Shown: positions 44,770 through 53,089, counted from the stretch's first letter. The stretch: 64,000 bases of DNA from Deltaproteobacteria bacterium (GCA_029858505.1 JAOUEW010000001.1:62001-126000), one strand, 5' to 3'. The notes: generated from the letters alone by a model not told the origin. Program-made: numbers and translations.

Positions 44770-45488
44770 GAACCCGCTCCATCCTCAATCCCATATTGTT
44801 GGCGGTAGGCACGGATGGCCGTCAGCACTTGGGTTCGGTCGGCGCCCTGGGTTTCCAAAGCGCTTTGCAGCAGGGGGCTGTTGTGTTCCAGGGTGTGCTC
44901 CAGCCGGGCCAACGAAAACAGCGCCGCCACGGGAATGCCGGTTTCACGAGTAAAGGCTTGCACCGCGTTGTGGCCCTGGGGGTCTTTCTCCATGCGGTCA
45001 AAGGCAATGACCAACCCGTCGATGGGGGCGGGGAAGGCCCGGCGCAGGGCCGCCACGGCTTGGCGTTTGGTTTCCCCATCGGTCATCACATCGTCCACCA
45101 ACACCAGCCGGTCTTCCGGGCCGGGCTCTCGCCCCACCCAGGGGCCCTTGTCTCCGTGGGTTTTGGCCTCTTTGCGGTCGAACAGCCAGCCGGTTTCCCG
45201 GCCAGAGAATTTTTCCACCGCTTGGGCCGCCGACAGGGCCAGGGGAATGCCTTTGTAGGCCGGCCCATACACGATGGTGGCCTGGGGGGCCAGCCGCAGA
45301 ATCACCCGGGCATAGGCCTCTCCCAGCCGGGTCAACTGCCCCCCGGTTTCAAACCGGGCCGTGTTAAAAAAATACGGCGACCGGCGGCCGCTCTTCAGGG
45401 TGAACTCTCCAAACCGCAGGGCGCCGCACTCCAGCAGAAAGGCCAAAAACGCGGTCTCTTGTTCGGGCTCCAGCCAGGCGGGTTTCAT
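44766..45488 (-). CDS. pyrE: Orotate phosphoribosyltransferase
   Basis: The 240-residue enzyme has F-T-L-K-S-G-R-R-S-P-Y-F-F-N, the Y-G-P-A-Y-K-G-I-P-L-A loop and the PRPP-binding signature V-L-V-D-D-V-M-T-D-G-E-T-K-R (about residues 122-135). It makes OMP from orotate and PRPP in pyrimidine biosynthesis. It is somewhat longer than the E. coli enzyme (213 residues) and has an insert before the PRPP loop, as in the archaeal and other longer forms. It is cotranscribed with a HEPN-like gene that overlaps its stop codon. A -35/-10-like pair (TTACAA, then TAGGAA) may lie at about 45560-45590 on the minus strand. Confidence 0.93.
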   Translation of the reverse strand: MKPAWLEPEQETAFLAFLLECGALRFGEFTLKSGRRSPYFFNTARFETGGQLTRLGEAYARVILRLAPQATIVYGPAYKGIPLALSAAQAVEKFSGRETGWLFDRKEAKTHGDKGPWVGREPGPEDRLVLVDDVMTDGETKRQAVAALRRAFPAPIDGLVIAFDRMEKDPQGHNAVQAFTRETGIPVAALFSLARLEHTLEHNSPLLQSALETQGADRTQVLTAIRAYRQQYGIEDGAGS

Positions 45489-45728
45489 GTCGCGGGCTCC
45501 AATAGATCGGCGAAAAACAGCGAAGTGGAAGGGGAAAAACCCCTGTGACTCAGATGACCCACTATTCCTATTGCACTTGCCTATATATTGTAAGTGTCAC
45601 CCTGGGCTTAAGTCCATGCTCAAGCCTATCCTCCAGTTCATGGTTCCCCCCAGAATCCAGGGAAAATCCCCTCCCCCTTGACTTCCTTCCCCTAACCCTT
45701 TAAGACAAACAAGAATGTCCTGATGTCA

Positions 45729-45787
45729 CCTTTCCCGGCCTTTTTCCGGCAACCCTGGAAACAGGAAAGGGTTTCGTTTTTTTGAGC
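45729..45787 (+). terminator. Intrinsic terminator or attenuator in the leader of the 358-residue gene
   Basis: CCTTTCC (45730-45736) and GGAAAGG (45764-45770) pair around an inner CCGG/CCGG arm, and a GTTTCGTTTTTTT tract follows directly. The stem is 7 pairs, 110 bases upstream of the next gene and facing it, so it may be a transcription attenuator. The remaining part of the 408-base gap (45489-45896) has no gene. Confidence 0.55.
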
Positions 45788-45896
45788 TGTTGATCGTGGC
45801 TGTTCATCGCCAGGATATGAACCTGAAAAAATATAAAAGTTTAAACGATTTCAATGCCTTATTCGTCATACATTCAGATCGAAAGGAGTATCGTCC

Positions 45897-46973
45897 ATGA
45901 GGCCTTCTACCTGGGAACTTGAGCAACGGGGTGCTGGGCGCACCTATCAACTCCCCAAAGACTTGGTTATTAAGTACGAGGATCGCACCCCGATTCTTGA
46001 GTTCATCATGCCCCAGCTGAAGGATTTCGTGAAACTGGAATCCTCCGTGCGCTTGGTGCTGGACAGCCCCTACGTGAACGGCAACGTCACCACCATCGCC
46101 GTCCCCTTCGAGGGCGAAGATGACACCATCTATCGCAACTTGGCCTTGATGGTGGCCGAGCAATTGTGGGGCTACTACCTGTCTGCCGACCCCCAGGGCA
46201 CCCACCACGGGTTGTCTAACCTGGTGTTCGACGGCGGCGTGACCAACCTGATCCGCCGCGAAACCGAAAAATTCTTGACCATGATTCGCACCCGCAACGA
46301 TATGGCTGCCCGGCTGATGAACGGCTACACCATGGCTTGCGAAACCGATTCGTTCGAAAAAGACGTGTTCTTGAAGCACGTGGTCAAAGATTCCCTCAAC
46401 ATTCACCTGGGTGTGCGCATGTACACCTATGGGTTGGGCGTGAATCGGGTGACCTCCTTCCTGCCCATCGCAGACGGCGGTGACGCGGTGGATCGCGTGT
46501 ACTACAACCTGGAGCACATCATTCACCAAAACTTGGTGGCCTACGATGAGCTTCACCCCCACGCCCTGCCGGTTTCGGAAGAATTGATCCTGCGGGAACT
46601 GGAATCGGTGCTGGATCGGGCCCGCTCCAAGCAGAACACCCGGCTGAAGGTCATCAACGGCCTGAAGCTGCACACGGTGCTGCTGGACGACGCCTCCGCC
46701 ATCCAAAGCAAAGACGCCGCCGATATGTACTACGACAAAATCTACCGCGTGGACCTGATGGAAGAAGCCAGCCAGCGGTCTCGTGACATGTTTGCCACCT
46801 CGCTCATTCGCTCCACCGAAATTACCCAGGACGCCCTGGGCAAAAACGTGGACAACCTGAAGATGGACGAGCGGGTGTACATCGAGCGCCCCGCGGCCAA
46901 AGACATCACCCAAGAGCGGGAAACCGTGGCGGTGTCGGTGACCACCTACAAAGACGGTCTGTCGGAGCTGTAA
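45897..46973 (+). CDS. Unrecognised 358-residue soluble protein, isolated and well expressed
   Basis: No family was recognised. The protein is soluble, without signal peptide or membrane segment, and has balanced charged residues: N-terminal beta-rich part (E-L-E-Q-R-G-A-G-R-T-Y), a helix-rich middle (Y-R-N-L-A-L-M-V-A-E-Q-L-W-G-Y-Y), a D-G-G-V-T-N-L-I-R-R-E-T loop and a final helical section. AAAGGAG stands 8 bases before ATG 45897, a strong ribosome-binding site. The gene is a single transcription unit between an attenuator-like hairpin and one of the window's strongest terminators (47123), and it prefers C-ending codons (GTC, GAC, AAC), which suggests high expression. No neighbour gives a function. 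Confidence 0.6.
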   Translation: MRPSTWELEQRGAGRTYQLPKDLVIKYEDRTPILEFIMPQLKDFVKLESSVRLVLDSPYVNGNVTTIAVPFEGEDDTIYRNLALMVAEQLWGYYLSADPQGTHHGLSNLVFDGGVTNLIRRETEKFLTMIRTRNDMAARLMNGYTMACETDSFEKDVFLKHVVKDSLNIHLGVRMYTYGLGVNRVTSFLPIADGGDAVDRVYYNLEHIIHQNLVAYDELHPHALPVSEELILRELESVLDRARSKQNTRLKVINGLKLHTVLLDDASAIQSKDAADMYYDKIYRVDLMEEASQRSRDMFATSLIRSTEITQDALGKNVDNLKMDERVYIERPAAKDITQERETVAVSVTTYKDGLSEL

Positions 46974-47122
46974 TCTGGGCTGTTTGCCCCAGGTTCCGGG
47001 CGGCTGGTTGGTGGAGCCTGGATGGCAACCTGACTAGGTGAAAGATTGGGAGACCGACTGGAAAAATATCGCGGTTAACATGTTGCGATAAAATGAAGGT
47101 CAGTCAAAAACAGTGCTTTTCT

Positions 47123-47160
47123 AAACAGGGTCGAAGCTAGGCTTCGACCCTGTTTTTTTT
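47123..47160 (+). terminator. Strong Rho-independent terminator
   Basis: A 15-base perfect stem, AAACAGGGTCGAAGC (47123-47137) with its complement 47141-47155, TAG loop, followed by an unbroken T-run (TGTTTTTTTT). It ends the 358-residue gene; the PNPOx-like gene begins 12 bases later, so a new promoter must lie within or before it. Confidence 0.95.
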
Positions 47161-47171
47161 CAGGAGAATCC

Positions 47172-47714
47172 ATGGGTCAGAGATTTCCCACCATACAGCC
47201 AGAACATCGGGGCTTCATTCAGGCCCAGCCAATGTTTTTCGTGGCCACCGCCCCGCCCCAGGGGCGGATCAACCTGTCTCCCAAGGGGCTAGACACCCTG
47301 CGGGTGGTGGATGAACGCACCGTGGTGTGGATGAACCTGACCGGCAGCGGCAACGAAACGGCGGCCCACCTGCTGGCCGATGGACGGATGACCTTGATGT
47401 TTTGCGCGTTTGAGGGGAAGCCCCTTATTCTGCGGCTGTATGGCCGGGGTTCGGTGGTGCACCCAGGGCAAAACGCTTGGGGCCGCTGGGCCGGGCTGTT
47501 CCCTCCCCTGGAGGGGGTGCGCCAAGCCATGGTGATGACGGTGGAGGAAGTGCAAACTTCTTGCGGGTACGGCGTGCCGAGGATGGACTATGTGGAGCAG
47601 CGGGAGATTTTGCCCAAATTCCTTCAGGGCAAAGGAGAGGAAGGCTTGAAGCAATACCGCCAGCAGAAAAACCGGGTGAGCCTGGATGGCCTGCCCACCG
47701 GCCTGCCGGAATAA
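47172..47714 (+). CDS. Pyridoxamine 5'-phosphate oxidase family protein
   Basis: The 180-residue protein has the split-barrel FMN-binding pattern of the PNPOx-like group: Q-P-M-F-F-V-A-T-A-P-P, G-R-I-N-L-S-P-K-G, W-M-N-L-T-G-S-G-N-E-T, G-R-M-T-L-M-F-C-A-F. The S-P-K-G-x-x-T-x-x-x-x-D and G-S-G-N-E-T segments are typical of the flavin-binding general stress proteins/nitroreductase-type PNPOx members rather than of PdxH itself. It begins with AGGAGA 6 bases before ATG. It likely binds FMN or F420/haem; the exact reaction cannot be stated. Confidence 0.75.
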   Translation: MGQRFPTIQPEHRGFIQAQPMFFVATAPPQGRINLSPKGLDTLRVVDERTVVWMNLTGSGNETAAHLLADGRMTLMFCAFEGKPLILRLYGRGSVVHPGQNAWGRWAGLFPPLEGVRQAMVMTVEEVQTSCGYGVPRMDYVEQREILPKFLQGKGEEGLKQYRQQKNRVSLDGLPTGLPE

Positions 47715-47717
47715 ACC

Positions 47718-48584
47718 CTACCGGTAAATTCCCCCCAGATAACCCACGAAATTGGCGGCGTCTTCTCCGGCCACATCGGCGGAGGAAGTGTGGTCCAGCA
47801 GGTGAAACGCCAGCCCCTGCTGGTGGGCCATCCAGTGGCAGGCCGCCGCCGCCCCGGCGGAGCAGGCGTTGTGGCGGGCGCGGGCGGTGTCTAGCAGGTC
47901 TTGGGGGGTGCCCCGTTCCAACGCTTGGATGAAGGCCCGGTCGTTTTCTTCCCGCGCCCAGGTGAGGGCGGCCAAACCAGACCCCTTGGGGGTGAACTGG
48001 TAGTTGGGGCCGTAATGGGTTAAGTCGGTGGAGGCCACCACCACGTATCGCAGGCCGCTGTTTTCCAGGTAGTCTGCCAAAGCCTGGGCGGTGGCGGTCG
48101 CCAGGGCCGAGGGTGGCAGCCGCAGGGGCAGCAGCTCGGCCTGGGGGTAGCGCCGCTTGGCAAAGGGCAGCTGCAATTCGGTGGAGTTGTCTTTTTGGTA
48201 ACGGGCGGGGGTTTCTAAGTACAGGCTGCCCGCGCAGGTTTTTTCCAGGGCCGGGCGAAAGCCGGAATGAATGGCCATGGGGCCAAAGGGGGTGTTCCAG
48301 GCGCCTTCGGTCATGGCCACCACGGGGTCCGCGGTTGCCAAGTGGCCCCCCAGCACCACCACCAGGTCCAGTTCGGGGTTTTCCCACAGGTGTTGAAACA
48401 CCCGGCCCGCCACCCGGCCGGAATAAAACCACCCGGCGTGGGGAACCACGCCATAGCGGGCGGTATGACCCTGGGGCGGGGGGTTCTCCTCCTCAAACAA
48501 ATCCATTTCCCGCTGGCAATTGTCTCGCAGGGCGGGGTACCAGCTGCCGCCAAAGGCCATGGGGCGAATCTGGGCTTGGTTCAT
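47718..48584 (-). CDS. MEMO-family protein (AmmeMemoRadiSam system protein B)
   Basis: The 288-residue product starts with P-M-A-F-G-G-S-W-Y-P and carries V-V-P-H-A-G-W-F-Y-S-G, the L-G-G-H block and S-T-D-L-T-H-Y-G, the metal-site histidine positions of MEMO1 relatives. This protein family is related to class III non-heme iron dioxygenases. In many bacteria it is one of three adjacent genes (AMMECR1, MEMO, radical SAM). Here neither the AMMECR1 nor the radical SAM member is visible in the neighbourhood, so it stands alone. It converges with the PNPOx-like gene, with only 3 bases between their ends. Confidence 0.85.
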   Translation of the reverse strand: MNQAQIRPMAFGGSWYPALRDNCQREMDLFEEENPPPQGHTARYGVVPHAGWFYSGRVAGRVFQHLWENPELDLVVVLGGHLATADPVVAMTEGAWNTPFGPMAIHSGFRPALEKTCAGSLYLETPARYQKDNSTELQLPFAKRRYPQAELLPLRLPPSALATATAQALADYLENSGLRYVVVASTDLTHYGPNYQFTPKGSGLAALTWAREENDRAFIQALERGTPQDLLDTARARHNACSAGAAAACHWMAHQQGLAFHLLDHTSSADVAGEDAANFVGYLGGIYR

Positions 48585-48659
48585 GGTTGCTCTCGTAAAC
48601 CGTCCGGCTTTTGAACTCCCCCCCAGATTTTTCGGGTGCGATGGTTTCTTGGTTGTTGG

Positions 48660-48995
48660 TTAACCGCTCTTCTCTTGGCCCTGCGCGGAACGGGTGCCTG
48701 GGTTGGGACCCTGGCCATAGGCTTCGGCGCAGGCTTGGCTGCAAAAAAACAGGGTGCCGTTGCCCACCTTGCGGGAGATGGCTTCGCGGTTGTCCACGTA
48801 CAGCCCGCAATGGGGGTCCTTCACCAGGGTGGCTCCCGGAACACTCTTGGGTTGGGGTCCCGCGGCAGGGGGAAAGATCAACCTCCGCAGCAGGCCGTAG
48901 GCCAGCCACAACAATACCCCAAACACGATCAATCTGAACAAGCCCATCCGGCCCCTTGAAAAAAGAGAAGTGTTTTCTTCACTAGTTTCATCCAA
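48660..48995 (-). CDS. Membrane-anchored YHS/TRASH-like metal-binding protein
   Basis: The 111-residue protein has an N-terminal membrane helix (F-R-L-I-V-F-G-V-L-L-W-L-A-Y-G-L-L) and then the YHS/TRASH pattern L-V-K-D-P-H-C-G-L-Y-V...L-F-F-C-S-Q-A-C-A-E-A-Y, with Cys in D-P-H-C and F-C-S-x-x-C. Such domains bind transition metals and often accompany copper-handling or haem proteins. The C-terminal tail is Gly/Gln-rich and variable. It is upstream of the MEMO gene on the same strand, 75 bases away. Confidence 0.72.
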   Translation of the reverse strand: MDETSEENTSLFSRGRMGLFRLIVFGVLLWLAYGLLRRLIFPPAAGPQPKSVPGATLVKDPHCGLYVDNREAISRKVGNGTLFFCSQACAEAYGQGPNPGTRSAQGQEKSG

Positions 48996-49069
48996 ACGAA
49001 TAAAAAATCCCAGCGGAATTATTTTCGGACATTCAATGGAGGCTACACACAGATTGGATGGAAGAACTC

Positions 49070-49173
49070 TCTACATCCTGCGGCTTCATGGCGTTCCCCT
49101 TCACGAAGGGGATGGCCAGGGGTGCTGTTGATTCAGCCGAACGGCAGCAAACAAATCGCTTGTTGGATTCGAG
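49070..49173. repeat. Dispersed palindromic repeat, family A (one end preserved)
   Basis: The right end TGTTGGATTCGAG (49161-49173) and the internal ACGGCAGCAAACAAATCG are retained after a palindromic GTTCCCCTTCACGAAGGGGATGG block; the left end is degenerate. It lies in the 265-base gap between the YHS and CDGSH genes. Confidence 0.55.
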
Positions 49174-49260
49174 GGTAGGGGTGTTGTTTGGAGGGGCTAA
49201 GATATGTTGCCGTTGGGGCGGGTCATGATTGAACCGACATCGTTCCCCCCCCCAACGAAC

Positions 49261-49497
49261 CTATAAACTTTTGTGGGTTTCATCGCAGAAAGGCTTGTTC
49301 TTGCTGTGCTTGCACTGGCACCAGGTCACGGTTTTCTTTTCGGTGATGTGCACCTTTACCGGTGAAAACCCGGTGCCCTTGTGAGAGCTGTCGCAGTAGG
49401 GTTGTTTTTTCGAACGCCCGCAGGAACACCAGAACCGATAACCGGGTTCTTCTTCCCGCACGGCGGGGCCTTTGTGGGCAATCACGGGTTCGTCCAT
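49261..49497 (-). CDS. CDGSH iron-sulfur domain protein with two motifs
   Basis: The 78-residue product has two CDGSH-type units: C-S-C-G-R-S-K-K-Q-P-Y-C-D-S-S-H and C-Q-C-K-H-S-K-N-K-P-F-C-D-E-T-H. Each follows C-x-C-x(8-9)-P-x-C-D-x-x-H and supplies three Cys and one His to a [2Fe-2S] cluster. It is a soluble electron or cluster carrier. There is no membrane helix. The gene is alone in its transcription unit. Confidence 0.92.
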   Translation of the reverse strand: MDEPVIAHKGPAVREEEPGYRFWCSCGRSKKQPYCDSSHKGTGFSPVKVHITEKKTVTWCQCKHSKNKPFCDETHKSL

Positions 49498-49812
49498 GGG
49501 GGCGCTCTATTTTGGGGTGATAGGGTAATGGGGTGGTGGGGTAACGGGAAGATGGCGTGAAAGATTGAACGAGCGAACCGCTGGAAATGTTCAGTTGATT
49601 TCAATGGGGCGTTTCCCCATAGGCTCCTGTTCTTTCTCTTTCTCTTTCTCCATTGTCTCGCCCAAAAGCATGGCGATACAAAGCATGATTTTCTATCTGT
49701 ATTTTTTGTGAATCCTTGTTTTCTAAGCCCCTGGGAACCCGGCCAGCCAACAAATTTTTAGACGTATGGAGCAGGAGTATCCCGTACCTGTAAAACGATC
49801 ACCCGTTCCGGA
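49498..49812. other. Intergenic, no gene seen; short TTTCTC repeats
   Basis: The gap between the CDGSH gene and hom is AT-richer than average. It contains a short hexamer repeat (TTTCTC repeated about three times, 49633-49651) and GGGG-rich tracts near 49530. No protein, RNA or clear hairpin was seen. Confidence 0.5.
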
Positions 49813-51129
49813 TTATCCCCCCAGCCGTTCGATGCGGATCAACTGGGTTTTCCCCAGCACGAAATCCAGCGGCTCGATTTCTTTCAGGCTGCCCGCCACG
49901 TCGCGCTCTTTGGCCTGATGGGTGATGAGGATGACCTGCACCGGGTCTTCCGGGTGTTCTGCCTGAGAGGGCTGGAACATGGACTGGATGGAGATGCCCC
50001 GGCTGCCCAGCACGCTGGTGATTTTGGCCAGGGTGCCTGGGCGGTCCAGCACCTGAAAGCGCAGGTAGTATTCGCTGGAGATGTCTTCGATGGGCAAGAT
50101 GGCTGGGCGAATCAACTGGTCTTTTTTCACCCCCAGCGGCGGCACTTTGCTTTTCACCCCGGCCAGCAGGTCCCGGGCGATATCCATAATGTCCGACACC
50201 ACCGCCGATCCGGTGGGTTCGGCCCCAGCCCCCCGGCCGTAAGACAGGCTGGCCCCCACGTTGTCGCCGGTTAAATACACCGCGTTAAACACGCCGTTCA
50301 CCTGGCTGAGCAGATGATTGTGGGCCACCAGGGTGGGGTGCACCCGGGCCTCCACTTTGTCTCCCACCCGCTTGCCGATGGCCAGCAGCTTGATGGTGTA
50401 ACCCAATTGCTTGGCGTATTCGATGTCGAGGGGGGTAATGCCGCGGATGCCCTCTTTGTAAATGTCGGGGTAATGAACCATGGCCCCATAGGCCAAGTTC
50501 ACCAGCACCGCCAGTTTCTGGGCGGTGTCGTGGCCGTCCACGTCGAAGGTGGGGTCGGCTTCGGCATAGCCCAGTTTTTGGGCTTCGGCCAGCACCGGGC
50601 CAAAGGCCGCGCCTTCCTGGGTCATTTTGGTCAAAATGTAATTGCAGGTGCCGTTGACGATGCCGCACACTTCTTCGATGTGGTCGGCGGCCAGGCCCTC
50701 CCGCAGGGCCCTCAGTACCGGCACCCCGCCCGCCACCGAGGCCTCAATGCCCAGGGGCAGGCCCGTTTCGTAGGCTTTGGGGAAGATCTCCGCCGCCCGC
50801 ACCGCCAGCAGGGCTTTGTTGGCGGTCACCACCGGCTTGCCGGCGTTCAGGGCCCCCAGCACCACCTGGGCCGCCAGGTCGGTGCCGCCCATCAGTTCCA
50901 CGACAATATCAATTTCCGGATCGTTCAAAATATCGTTGGGGTCGGTGGTCACCTTCACGCCATCCAGGGGCAGGCCCCGGGTTTTTTTGGGGTCCCGCAC
51001 CACGGCGCGGCTGATTTTAAGGGCCGCGCCCAACCGGGCCTGGATCAACTCCTGGTTGCGGTGCAGGATGTGGGCGACCCCGCCCCCCACGACTCCCAGA
51101 CCATACAGCCCCAAATGAATCGTTTTCAT
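49813..51129 (-). CDS. hom: Homoserine dehydrogenase with C-terminal ACT domain
   Basis: The 438-residue enzyme begins M-K-T-I-H-L-G-L-Y-G-L-G-V-V-G-G-G-V (NAD(P)-binding loop), followed by V-E-L-M-G-G-T-D, V-T-A-N-K-A-L-L-A, G-I-E-A-S-V-A-G-G-V-P-V-L, G-I-V-N-G-T-C-N-Y-I-L-T-K-M and P-T-F-D-V-D-G-H-D-T-A-Q-K-L. The last 90 residues form an ACT regulatory domain (Y-Y-L-R-F-Q-V-L-D-R-P-G-T-L-A-K-I). It reduces aspartate semialdehyde to homoserine for threonine and methionine synthesis. It is a stand-alone gene here; no thrB/thrC is adjacent. Confidence 0.96.
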   Translation of the reverse strand: MKTIHLGLYGLGVVGGGVAHILHRNQELIQARLGAALKISRAVVRDPKKTRGLPLDGVKVTTDPNDILNDPEIDIVVELMGGTDLAAQVVLGALNAGKPVVTANKALLAVRAAEIFPKAYETGLPLGIEASVAGGVPVLRALREGLAADHIEEVCGIVNGTCNYILTKMTQEGAAFGPVLAEAQKLGYAEADPTFDVDGHDTAQKLAVLVNLAYGAMVHYPDIYKEGIRGITPLDIEYAKQLGYTIKLLAIGKRVGDKVEARVHPTLVAHNHLLSQVNGVFNAVYLTGDNVGASLSYGRGAGAEPTGSAVVSDIMDIARDLLAGVKSKVPPLGVKKDQLIRPAILPIEDISSEYYLRFQVLDRPGTLAKITSVLGSRGISIQSMFQPSQAEHPEDPVQVILITHQAKERDVAGSLKEIEPLDFVLGKTQLIRIERLGG

Positions 51130-51414
51130 GGAAATTTCAGCATTGTGTGGGTGGATGATGAGCGGTTGATTTCACAGTGGGCTTCGCCGCCCTCGTTTTT
51201 CGAAATCACCACTGGTGACGCAGAGAACTCGAAAAGGTACAGAAGAACGAAAGATTTCTTCCAGGATTTTTCATGATTCCACAACCTGAACTGGTGTACC
51301 ACTTGGCCGGGGGCAAGGAAAGGCCCGCGGGATGGAGGTTTTCCAACGGTTCCGGCTATAATCGTCCGGTCGTCAGTTCCAACCGCCCCCCCTGGGCCAA
51401 CCCCTGGTGATTCC

Positions 51415-51900
51415 ATGCCCCGCTGGCTGATCTATCTGGTGTTCTCCACCATCACCATTTTGGCCATGGCCGAATCGGTGGTGTTTTTGGCGGTGGGGAA
51501 CCGTTTTGGCACCAACTGGACCATGGCCTGGGTGGTGTTCACGTTTTTTTTAGGCTACTTCATTCTGCGGGTTCAGGGAATCAAAAGCCTGTACCGGATT
51601 CACTTGAAGCTCCAGGCCGACCTTCCCCCCACCAAAGAGATGATGGATGGGATTCTGGTGGTGGCGGGGTCGGTGGGGCTGATGGTGCCGGGGTACCTGT
51701 CGGATGTGGGGGGGGTGCTGCTGTTGTTTCCCCCCACCCGAATTCTTACCCGCCAGCTCATTTTTTATGTTTTTCGCAACCGGTTTAGCTTGAACCGCCC
51801 TATGGGGTATCCCGCGGTGTCATACGAAACCGTGGTGGAGGCGCACGCCACGCGCCAGAAACAAAAAAAGAACACCAAGAAAAAGAAAACCCAGCGTTAA
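51415..51900 (+). CDS. fxsA: FxsA family membrane protein
   Basis: The 161-residue protein has two hydrophobic N-terminal segments (L-V-F-S-T-I-T-I-L-A-M-A-E-S-V-V-F-L-A-V and M-A-W-V-V-F-T-F-F-L-G-Y-F) and then the FxsA core L-V-V-A-G-S-V-G-L-M-V-P-G-Y-L-S-D-V-G-G-V-L-L-L-F-P-P-T-R. The C-terminal tail is very Lys-rich. FxsA is an inner-membrane protein first named as a suppressor of F-plasmid exclusion of phage T7; its native role is unclear. It is 16 bases from thiE on the same strand, a likely operon. Confidence 0.9.
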   Translation: MPRWLIYLVFSTITILAMAESVVFLAVGNRFGTNWTMAWVVFTFFLGYFILRVQGIKSLYRIHLKLQADLPPTKEMMDGILVVAGSVGLMVPGYLSDVGGVLLLFPPTRILTRQLIFYVFRNRFSLNRPMGYPAVSYETVVEAHATRQKQKKNTKKKKTQR

Positions 51901-51916
51901 TCCCCAGAGTTCTTCT

Positions 51917-52504
51917 ATGGCCCAGATGTATGCCATTGTGTCCTCCCTAGACAAAGCCCGGTTTTTTTTAGAGCAGCAGGTTCCCTGGCTTCAGCTCCGC
52001 CTGAAAGAAACCCCCCTCCAGCCCCATTTGGCCGAAATTTCCCGCTGGGCGGCCAAGTACCCCCGAACCCGGCTGGTGATCAACGATGACCCCGATTTTG
52101 CCCGCCAGGCGGGGGCCTGGGGGGTGCACCTGGGGCAGGAAGACTTGACCCGGTTGGGGTGGACCCCTGGTAGGGCCGAGGGCCTGGGATTGGGTATTTC
52201 TACCCATACCCCCCAAGAAATCGCCCGGGCCCTGGCCTTGTCTCCCGATTACATCGGCTTTGGCCCGATTTTTCCCACGTCTTCCAAACAGGTGGCCCAC
52301 CCCCCCCAGGGGGTGGGCCGGTTGGCCCAGGTTGTCCAGCAGGCTGGGGCAATGGGGGTTCCCGTGGCGGCCATCGGGGGAATCCACTGGGGCAACCTTC
52401 CCCAGGTCACTGCCACCAAAGTGGGCATGGTGGCTCTCCTTTCGGCCTGTGACAATATCACAAAAGCAGAAGATATACGCAACTGGATGGATATGATGGC
52501 CTGA
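51917..52504 (+). CDS. thiE: Thiamine-phosphate synthase family protein
   Basis: The 195-residue product shows the ThiE barrel motifs L-Q-L-R-L-K-E, L-V-I-N-D-D, W-G-V-H-L-G-Q-E-D-L, L-G-I-S-T-H-T-P-Q-E, Y-I-G-F-G-P-I-F-P-T-S-S-K and A-A-I-G-G-I. It condenses the thiazole and pyrimidine moieties into thiamine monophosphate, or acts as the related TenI-type isomerase. At 195 residues it is slightly short for ThiE (about 210), so TenI is an alternative. It follows fxsA in one operon. Confidence 0.85.
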   Translation: MAQMYAIVSSLDKARFFLEQQVPWLQLRLKETPLQPHLAEISRWAAKYPRTRLVINDDPDFARQAGAWGVHLGQEDLTRLGWTPGRAEGLGLGISTHTPQEIARALALSPDYIGFGPIFPTSSKQVAHPPQGVGRLAQVVQQAGAMGVPVAAIGGIHWGNLPQVTATKVGMVALLSACDNITKAEDIRNWMDMMA

Positions 52505-52830
52505 AACTTGAAGAGAATTTGCTCTCCCTTCCTGTGTGCCTACATCATGGGCACCCCCTGCCGACCTAATTTGCCAACATCGTGGGCATATCCGAACTCC
52601 ACCTAAATTTCACAATTCCCCCGTATTCACCATATATGTTATATAATATGAATAGGATAGGTATGTTGACACAATTCATTTTGCGTCTCATGCCGTTTTC
52701 ATTCTTCATGCCATGGCACAGGGCCACTGGACATGGGGGTGTTTTGGTTCCTCGCGGAATATTTTTATAGTCTTTACATATCAGCATCATACCAATGATT
52801 ACGAAGATATATCCAAAACAATTCCCCAAA
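52505..52830. other. AT-rich intergenic stretch, no gene seen
   Basis: This stretch is much AT-richer than the rest of the window (for example TATATGTTATATAATATGAA near 52632). It has a TATAAT at about 52644 and a TTGACA at about 52665, but no -35/-10 pair with proper spacing. Minus-strand frames over it are shadows. Confidence 0.5.
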
Positions 52831-52846
52831 TGGCACGGGCCTTGAA
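52831..52846 (+). promoter_or_regulatory. Sigma54-like promoter
   Basis: TGGCACG-GGCC-TTGAA fits the sigma54 (RpoN) consensus TGGCACG-N4-TTGCW with one change, A for C at -12. The -24 GG is at 52832-52833. A start near 52857 would place the structured leader (52866-53086) at the 5' end of the transcript, whose first gene is at 53090. The -12 C is usually well conserved, so the call is tentative; no activator site was identified. Confidence 0.45.
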
Positions 52847-52865
52847 AATGGTATAGGCATGAACG

Positions 52866-53089
52866 AGACAAGGAGGCCGCAAGGCTTCCGGTGAGGGAAG
52901 CCCCCCCACCCCGTTGAGTAACCCCGGAAAAAGAAACCGGTTCCCGTTCCCGTCTCCCCTGCCCAAGCCCGGCGGAAACGGGGACCGGTCTCTTCACCAG
53001 GGTTCCTTCTTCGGACTCCCTATCATCCAACCATCGGCTCTGGGTCACCGATGGGTCCCACTTAGCAGGAAGGCCTGAAGGAGGCCGCC
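52866..53089 (+). ncRNA. Strongly structured 5' leader (candidate regulatory RNA)
   Basis: Three solid hairpins lie in order before the 56-residue gene. The first is GGAGGCC-GCAA-GGCTTCC (52872-52889), a GNRA tetraloop with one G-U pair. The second is a 17-position stem, 52936-52952 with 52973-52989, one mismatch and one wobble, enclosing a 20-base C-rich loop. The third is CCATCGG/CCGATGG (53031-53037 and 53048-53054). Finally GGCCT (53072-53076) pairs with AGGCC (53082-53086), burying part of the AGGAGG ribosome-binding site (53079-53084). The sequence matches no riboswitch or 6S, SRP or RNase P core that I know. Confidence 0.6.

Noticed and set aside
52566-53048. Minus-strand 160-codon frame over the structured leader
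   Set aside because: It has no ribosome-binding site or recognisable domain, and the plus strand has a promoter-like site, hairpins, a well-spaced gene and a terminator.
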